Shown here: positions 5,170 through 9,252 of the stretch, in pieces
How positions within the stretch are numbered: the stretch's first letter is position 1
Layout of the letters: every line of letters begins with the position of its first letter
Source: Candidatus Pacearchaeota archaeon
GTDB taxonomy: Archaea > Nanobdellota > Nanobdellia > Pacearchaeales > GW2011-AR1
Assembly (NCBI GenBank): GCA_016181905.1
Contig: JACOYM010000095.1
Coordinates: forward strand, 1-9,252
Direction of reading: 5' to 3'
DNA length: 9,252 nucleotides
Made by a program: the position numbers and the translations under genes
Notes under the pieces: generated by a model
The model's input: only the letters and a program-made list of their open reading frames with translations
Database searches by the model: none
What the model was told of the DNA's origin: nothing

Positions 5170-6612
5170 ATGACAGACTATTTAAAACTCGGCTTAAGGT
5201 CAGGTCTTGAGATCCATCAGCAATTAGACACAGGCAAGCTTTTCTGCAATTGCCCGAGCATTCTGAGGCAGGATGCTCCTGACTTTATTGTAAAGAGAAA
5301 ACTGCATGCAGTTGCCGGAGAAACTGGAGAGGTGGATATTACAGCTGCCTTCGAGGCAGCAAAGGAAAAAGAGTTTGTCTATGAGGGATATAATGACACG
5401 ACATGCCTTGTTGAGATTGATGAGGAGCCATGCCACCTGATAAACCAAGAAGCATTGCATATTGCACTGCAGGTCTCATTATTGCTGAATTGTGAGATTA
5501 TTCCTGTTACACAGATAATGAGGAAAACAGTTATAGACGGCTCAAATACAGGCGGTTTTCAAAGAACCGCCTTGATTGCGAAAAACGGCTATGTCGAGAC
5601 CTCTGAAGGAAGGGTAGGCATTCAGTCCATCTGTTTGGAAGAGGATGCTGCAAGAATAATAAAACAAGAAGGAAATGCTGTTGTTTACAGATTAGACAGG
5701 CTCGGCATCCCTCTTGTTGAAATCGCCACCTTTCCTGACATAAAAAATCCTCAACAGGCAAAAGAGGCTGCATTGCACATCGGAGAGATTCTGCGCGCAT
5801 GCAAAGTCAAGAGGGGGATAGGAACAATAAGGCAGGATGTCAACATTTCAATAAAAGGCGGAGAGAGAATAGAAATAAAAGGTGTCCAGGAGCCCGCCTT
5901 GATAGAGAAGACAATTATAAATGAGGCTGAAAGGCAAAAAACTCTTGTCAAAGAAGGAAAAAGTAGATTGGAGGTGAGAAAAGCATTGCCAGATGGAAAC
6001 ACAGAATTCTTAAGGCCTTTGCCAGGCGCAGCAAGAATGTATCCTGAAACAGACCTTCCTCTGTTAAGAATATCCCGCCAGATTTTGGATGAAGCAAGAA
6101 AAAGCCTGCCTAAGCTAAAGTCAGAAATAAGAGGAGAACTTAAGAAAATTGGCTTGAATGACGAGATGATGAAATTAGTTTTAGAAGCCAGTAAAATAGA
6201 AGAATTAAAGTCTCTAATAAAAATATACAACAACCCCAATCTAATTATAAAAATGCTGGTATTATGGCCGAAAGAGATAGCGAGCCATGAGAAAAAAACA
6301 ATTGAGGATGTTGAAAGCAGCCTCACAATAGATGTAATAGAAATAATACTTCAGGCTATAAAAAGCAAAAAGATAGATGAAAGCCAAGCAAAGCAGGTTA
6401 TGAAAGAGATTGCTGAAGGCAAAAGCATAGAAGATGCCTTGAAAGGGGAAAAGGCAGAAGGAGCGGGAAACATTGAAGAGGAGATTATAAAGCTGATAGA
6501 GGAAAAGCCCGGCCTGAATATAAATGCATATATGGGGCTTGTCATGCAGAGATTCAAGGGCAGAATCTCCGGCAAAGATGCTGCAGAAATCCTTAAAAAG
6601 CTGATTAAATAA
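5170..6612 (+). CDS. gatE: Glu-tRNA(Gln) amidotransferase subunit E lacking the AspRS-like insertion domain
   Basis: GatE activates the side chain of Glu on tRNA(Gln) and amidates it with ammonia from GatD. The cradle is clear: L-G-L-R-S-G-L-E-I-H-Q-Q-L-D-T-G-K-L-F-C at 7-26, I-C-L-E-E-D at 154-159, Y-R-L-D-R-L-G-I-P-L-V-E-I at 173-185, R-Q-D-V-N-I-S-I at 221-228, E-I-K-G-V-Q at 235-240, and R-P-L-P-G-A-A-R-M-Y-P-E-T-D at 282-295. A helical domain follows (about 300-378). The YqeY-like tail is at about 380-480, ending G-L-V-M-Q-R-F-K-G-R-I-S-G-K-D-A-A-E-I-L. Family members are usually about 620 residues because an AspRS-like GAD domain sits between the E-R-Q helix and the L-P-D-G-T-T strand. 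Here those parts are joined by about ten residues (258-268), so the domain is missing rather than divergent. Start supported by a strong Shine-Dalgarno. aspS1 follows after 8 bases. Confidence 0.93.
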   Translation: MTDYLKLGLRSGLEIHQQLDTGKLFCNCPSILRQDAPDFIVKRKLHAVAGETGEVDITAAFEAAKEKEFVYEGYNDTTCLVEIDEEPCHLINQEALHIALQVSLLLNCEIIPVTQIMRKTVIDGSNTGGFQRTALIAKNGYVETSEGRVGIQSICLEEDAARIIKQEGNAVVYRLDRLGIPLVEIATFPDIKNPQQAKEAALHIGEILRACKVKRGIGTIRQDVNISIKGGERIEIKGVQEPALIEKTIINEAERQKTLVKEGKSRLEVRKALPDGNTEFLRPLPGAARMYPETDLPLLRISRQILDEARKSLPKLKSEIRGELKKIGLNDEMMKLVLEASKIEELKSLIKIYNNPNLIIKMLVLWPKEIASHEKKTIEDVESSLTIDVIEIILQAIKSKKIDESQAKQVMKEIAEGKSIEDALKGEKAEGAGNIEEEIIKLIEEKPGLNINAYMGLVMQRFKGRISGKDAAEILKKLIK

Positions 6613-6620
6613 AAGAGAGC

Positions 6621-7928
6621 ATGGAACGGACTTACATTGAAGAAGTTTTTAAGAAAGCAGGAAAAGAAGTTGAAATAGGAGGTTTTGTCCATGAAATCAG
6701 GGATCAGAGCAAAATTAAGTTTATTTTAATTAGGGATGTTACTGGAATTATTCAGTGTATTGTTGAACCAGAACAAAAAGATTTATTTAAAGAAATTGTA
6801 AAAATACCAAGAGAAAGTGTTTTGAGAATAAAAGGGCAAGTTAAATCAAGTAAACAAGCTCCAGGGGGTATAGAAATTTTAGTTAAAAGTTATGAAATGT
6901 TATCAAAAGCAGATTCTCCTTTACCTATTGCTGTTATTGGCAAAGGTTCAGATGTTGCTCTACCAAAAAGACTTGATTATAGGTGGCTTAACCTGAGAAA
7001 ACCAGAAAATCTGCTCATCTTTAAAATATGGACATTTATGGAAAAAGCCATGAGGGAGTGGTGGGATAAAAATAGATATATTCAAATTTATAGCCCTAAA
7101 TTTATGCCTTCTCCTAGCGAAAGCGGAGCAGAATTATTTAGTGTAGATTATTTTGGTAAAAAGGCATATCTTGCCCAAAGCCCGCAATTTTATAAACAAA
7201 TGGCAATGGCAGCCGGATTTGAAAAAATATTTGAGATTGGGCCAGTTTTCAGGGCAAATCCTTCACATACAGTAAGACATGATACTGAATTTACTATGAT
7301 TGATATGGAAGTTTCTTTTGTTAATTCTCATGAAGATGTGATGAAAGTTGAGGAAGAGTGGATTGCTTATTTTATAAGCAGGATAAAAGAGGAGTATGGA
7401 GAAGAAATAAAAAAAGTTTTTGGAGTGGATATCATTATTCCTAAAATTCCTTTTCCTAAGCTTACTATGGAAGAAACGCAGAAGATGCTAAGAAAAGAAG
7501 GCTATAATGGCTCATATGATGATTTGAATGCAGATGGAGAGGATTTACTTTTTGAGATAATAAAAAAGAAATTTAATCATGAATTTATTTTTGTTACGGA
7601 GTATCCTTGGTCTGCTCGCCCATTTTATCACATGAAAAAAGAAGGTAAAAAAGACATTACAAAAAGCTTCGATTTAATCTGGAAGGGAACAGAGGTTACT
7701 ACAGGTGCTCAAAGAGAGCATAGATATGATATTTTGAAAGAACAAGCTAAAGATAAGAAAATTAATCTGAAACTTATTGAAGACTATCTGAATTTTTTTA
7801 GATTTGGATGTCCGCCTCACGGAGGGTTTGCAATAAGCCCGACAAGGTTCTTAATGTTGCTGTTGGGAATAAAAAATGTTAGGGAAGTTACTTTCTTGCC
7901 AAGAGACACAGAAAGGCTTACACCTTGA
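6621..7928 (+). CDS. aspS: Aspartyl-tRNA synthetase paralogue 1, non-discriminating type, divergent catalytic motifs
   Basis: This 435-residue class IIb synthetase would attach Asp to tRNA(Asp) and probably tRNA(Asn). The OB-fold anticodon domain (about 14-100) has His24 (G-F-V-H) and Pro81 (Q-A-P-G-G), the pair associated with non-discriminating AspRS. The catalytic domain has Y-L-A-Q-S-P-Q-F-Y-K-Q (183-193), T-E-V-T-T-G-A-Q-R-E-H-R (357-368) and the C-terminal L-P-R-D-T-E-R-L-T-P, all AspRS rather than AsnRS. Two points are odd. Motif 2 reads F-R-A-N-P-S-H-T (210-217), with Asn213 where Glu is usual. Motif 3 reads G-G-F-A-I-S-P-T-R (401-409), keeping Arg409 but replacing G-L-E/A-E with S-P-T. 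It starts 8 bases after gatE, so is probably cotranscribed. Its sequence is visibly more AT-rich than gatE or the next gene, which hints at separate ancestry. Confidence 0.88.
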   Translation: MERTYIEEVFKKAGKEVEIGGFVHEIRDQSKIKFILIRDVTGIIQCIVEPEQKDLFKEIVKIPRESVLRIKGQVKSSKQAPGGIEILVKSYEMLSKADSPLPIAVIGKGSDVALPKRLDYRWLNLRKPENLLIFKIWTFMEKAMREWWDKNRYIQIYSPKFMPSPSESGAELFSVDYFGKKAYLAQSPQFYKQMAMAAGFEKIFEIGPVFRANPSHTVRHDTEFTMIDMEVSFVNSHEDVMKVEEEWIAYFISRIKEEYGEEIKKVFGVDIIIPKIPFPKLTMEETQKMLRKEGYNGSYDDLNADGEDLLFEIIKKKFNHEFIFVTEYPWSARPFYHMKKEGKKDITKSFDLIWKGTEVTTGAQREHRYDILKEQAKDKKINLKLIEDYLNFFRFGCPPHGGFAISPTRFLMLLLGIKNVREVTFLPRDTERLTP

Positions 7929-8006
7929 GTGCATTTAGTAGTTTTCTGAATGCTCCAAAATTCAACACTATAAATAATATAGTTTTAGATTTATGGGCAT
8001 AATTAG

Positions 8007-8018
8007 TTTTATAAATTA
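8007..8018 (+). promoter_or_regulatory. TATA-like box of the second AspRS gene
   Basis: TTTTATAAATTA is centred about 24 bases before the ATG at 8037, the spacing of an archaeal leaderless transcript. No Shine-Dalgarno lies before that ATG (context TTATAGAAAAGA). The second AspRS gene is therefore probably transcribed on its own despite following the gatDE-aspS cluster. The rest of the 108-base gap holds only a weak 6-bp inverted repeat, ACTATA-AATAA-TATAGT (7967-7983). Confidence 0.5.
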
Positions 8019-8036
8019 GATTTCTTATAGAAAAGA

Positions 8037-9252
8037 ATGGAAAGAAACTATATCAAAGATGTTCTAGAGGGGAAAGAGCAAAAGGTTCTTGTAAAAGGCT
8101 GGGTGCATGACACAAGAGATTTGGGAAAAATAAGATTCTTGTTATTGCGAGACATGACAGGCATCATGCAGGTTACAGCTGTAAAGTCTGATGTTGATAA
8201 AAAGATATTTGATTTAATGACACTATCCCGTGAAAGCGTTATTTCTGTTGAAGGAAAAACAAAAGCGGGCAAGCAGGCCCCCGGAGGAATAGAGATTATC
8301 CCTGAAAAGATTGAAATCCTGGCAGAGGCAGAATCTCCTTTGCCGATAGATGTTTCTGATTTCAGCAAGACAGAGCTTCCAAAAAGGCTTGATTACAGGT
8401 TCTTGGACTTTCACAGAAAAAGAACACAGGCAATATTCAAGATACAAAGCGAGATTGCAAATTCATTCAGGGAGCATTTTTACAAAAATGGTTTCATAGA
8501 GATGCAGCCGCCTTGCATAATTTCAGCAGCATCGGAAGGCGGCACAGAGCTTTTTCCTGTGCAGTATTTTGAGAAAAAAGCCTATCTCGCCCAGTCTCCC
8601 CAGTTATACAAGCAGATGCTTGCGTGCTCAATAGAGAAAATATTCATGATTACGCCTGTCTGGAGGGCAGAAAAGCACAACACCCCAAGGCACATCAATG
8701 AGATAAGGCAGATGGATATAGAGATGGCTTTTGCCAATCAGCTTGATGTAATGAAGCAGTTGGAAGAGGTTGTTCAGCATATTGTAAAGAATGTTATTGA
8801 AAAATGCACCAAAGAGCTTGAGCTGCTGAATATAAAATTAAATATTCCAAAGGCAGTTTATTTAAGCTATGAGGAAGCAATTAAAAAAGTGAATGGAAAA
8901 TTAGGAGAGGATTTCTCCCCAGAACAGGAAAAAAAGCTGTGTGAAATGCATCCTAGCGCAATTGTTTTCACGCATTCATGGCCTGCATCAATAAAGCCAT
9001 TCTATATTTTTCCAAAAGATGGCAAAAAGGATGCAAAGCTAAGTGAAGGCTTTGATGCTTTATATGGCGGAGTGGAGATTGCATCTGGCGGGCAGAGAAT
9101 CCACCTTCCAAAGCTTCTGATAGAAAGAATAAAAGCTAAGGGGCTTAATCCAAAAAACTTTGAATCTTACATTGACAGCTTCCGCTTCGGCGCTCCGATG
9201 CACGGCGGCTGGAGCATTGGCCTTGAAAGGCTGACGCAGATTATCTGCGGAT
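8037..9252 (+). CDS. aspS: Aspartyl-tRNA synthetase paralogue 2, non-discriminating type, cut at the right edge
   Basis: The open frame has 405 codons and no stop before the window ends; about 25-30 residues are probably missing. The start M-E-R-N-Y-I parallels M-E-R-T-Y-I of the preceding gene. The anticodon domain has His24 (G-W-V-H) and Pro82 (Q-A-P-G-G), again the non-discriminating signature. The catalytic core is orthodox: S-E-G-G-T-E-L-F-P (166-174), Y-L-A-Q-S-P-Q-L-Y-K-Q (183-193), motif 2 W-R-A-E-K-H-N-T-P-R-H (209-219) with Arg210 and Glu212, V-E-I-A-S-G-G-Q-R (346-354), and motif 3 H-G-G-W-S-I-G-L-E-R (389-398). It resembles archaeal AspRS and the archaeal-type AspRS2 of Thermus, with no bacterial GAD domain. 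This copy is the better candidate for the main housekeeping AspRS. It has its own leaderless-type promoter and a base composition like gatE. Confidence 0.9.
   Translation, partial: MERNYIKDVLEGKEQKVLVKGWVHDTRDLGKIRFLLLRDMTGIMQVTAVKSDVDKKIFDLMTLSRESVISVEGKTKAGKQAPGGIEIIPEKIEILAEAESPLPIDVSDFSKTELPKRLDYRFLDFHRKRTQAIFKIQSEIANSFREHFYKNGFIEMQPPCIISAASEGGTELFPVQYFEKKAYLAQSPQLYKQMLACSIEKIFMITPVWRAEKHNTPRHINEIRQMDIEMAFANQLDVMKQLEEVVQHIVKNVIEKCTKELELLNIKLNIPKAVYLSYEEAIKKVNGKLGEDFSPEQEKKLCEMHPSAIVFTHSWPASIKPFYIFPKDGKKDAKLSEGFDALYGGVEIASGGQRIHLPKLLIERIKAKGLNPKNFESYIDSFRFGAPMHGGWSIGLERLTQIICG

Noticed and set aside
5751..6326. 191-codon open frame on the minus strand inside gatE
   Set aside because: It is the longest antisense frame, but its serine/leucine/phenylalanine-rich product mirrors lysine- and glutamate-rich GatE codons and has no recognisable motif.
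6621..7928. Asparaginyl-tRNA synthetase as the identity of the first synthetase
   Set aside because: AsnRS has a G-x-G-E-I-x-G-G-S/A-Q-R-E type motif; this protein has T-E-V-T-T-G-A-Q-R-E-H-R and an AspRS-type C-terminus, so AspRS fits better.
1..9252. CRISPR array, phage genes or toxin-antitoxin pair
   Set aside because: No regularly spaced repeats, no phage structural or integrase genes, and Fic has its own inhibitory motif with no adjacent small antitoxin gene.

Overview
This 9.25-kb window comes from an archaeon, most likely a small-genome DPANN-type lineage (Woesearchaeota or Pacearchaeota-like; the rank is inference). The archaeal assignment rests on a GatD/GatE pair (the archaea-specific Glu-tRNA(Gln) amidotransferase), archaeal-type aspartyl-tRNA synthetases without the bacterial GAD insertion, an intron-containing tRNA gene with no encoded CCA, and TATA-like boxes about 25 nt ahead of several start codons, which implies leaderless transcripts.

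Layout. At 1-136 (minus) is the N-terminus of a secreted protein of unknown function, cut by the window edge. At 192-299 (minus) is tRNA-Arg(UCG) with a 36-nt candidate intron. It appears to share a near-palindromic TATA element (319-331) with a divergent AAAP-type amino acid permease (361-1512, plus). The permease converges on a class II Fic protein (1606-2463, minus) across a hairpin that could terminate both. Upstream of fic on the same strand is gatB (2527-3879, minus). Divergent from gatB is a plus-strand cluster gatD (3958-5121), gatE (5170-6612) and a first AspRS (6621-7928). A second AspRS with its own promoter (8037 onward) is cut by the right edge.

Functional theme. About 6.7 kb is devoted to indirect, tRNA-dependent synthesis of amide aminoacyl-tRNAs. 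GatD plus GatE would convert Glu-tRNA(Gln) to Gln-tRNA(Gln). GatB (with GatA and GatC, not in this window) would convert Asp-tRNA(Asn) to Asn-tRNA(Asn). Both AspRS proteins carry the His and Pro anticodon-domain residues associated with non-discriminating AspRS, the enzyme that supplies Asp-tRNA(Asn).

Most notable points: (1) GatE is only 480 residues and appears to lack the whole AspRS-like (GAD) insertion domain; (2) GatD stops just where the last conserved C-terminal segment should begin; (3) of the two tandem AspRS paralogues, the first has altered class II motifs 2 and 3 and is more AT-rich than its neighbours; (4) the fic promoter is bracketed by a perfect 10-bp inverted repeat. I see no mobile element, CRISPR array or clearly new multi-gene system. 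The novelty, if any, lies in a reduced and partly duplicated amidotransferase/synthetase toolkit.
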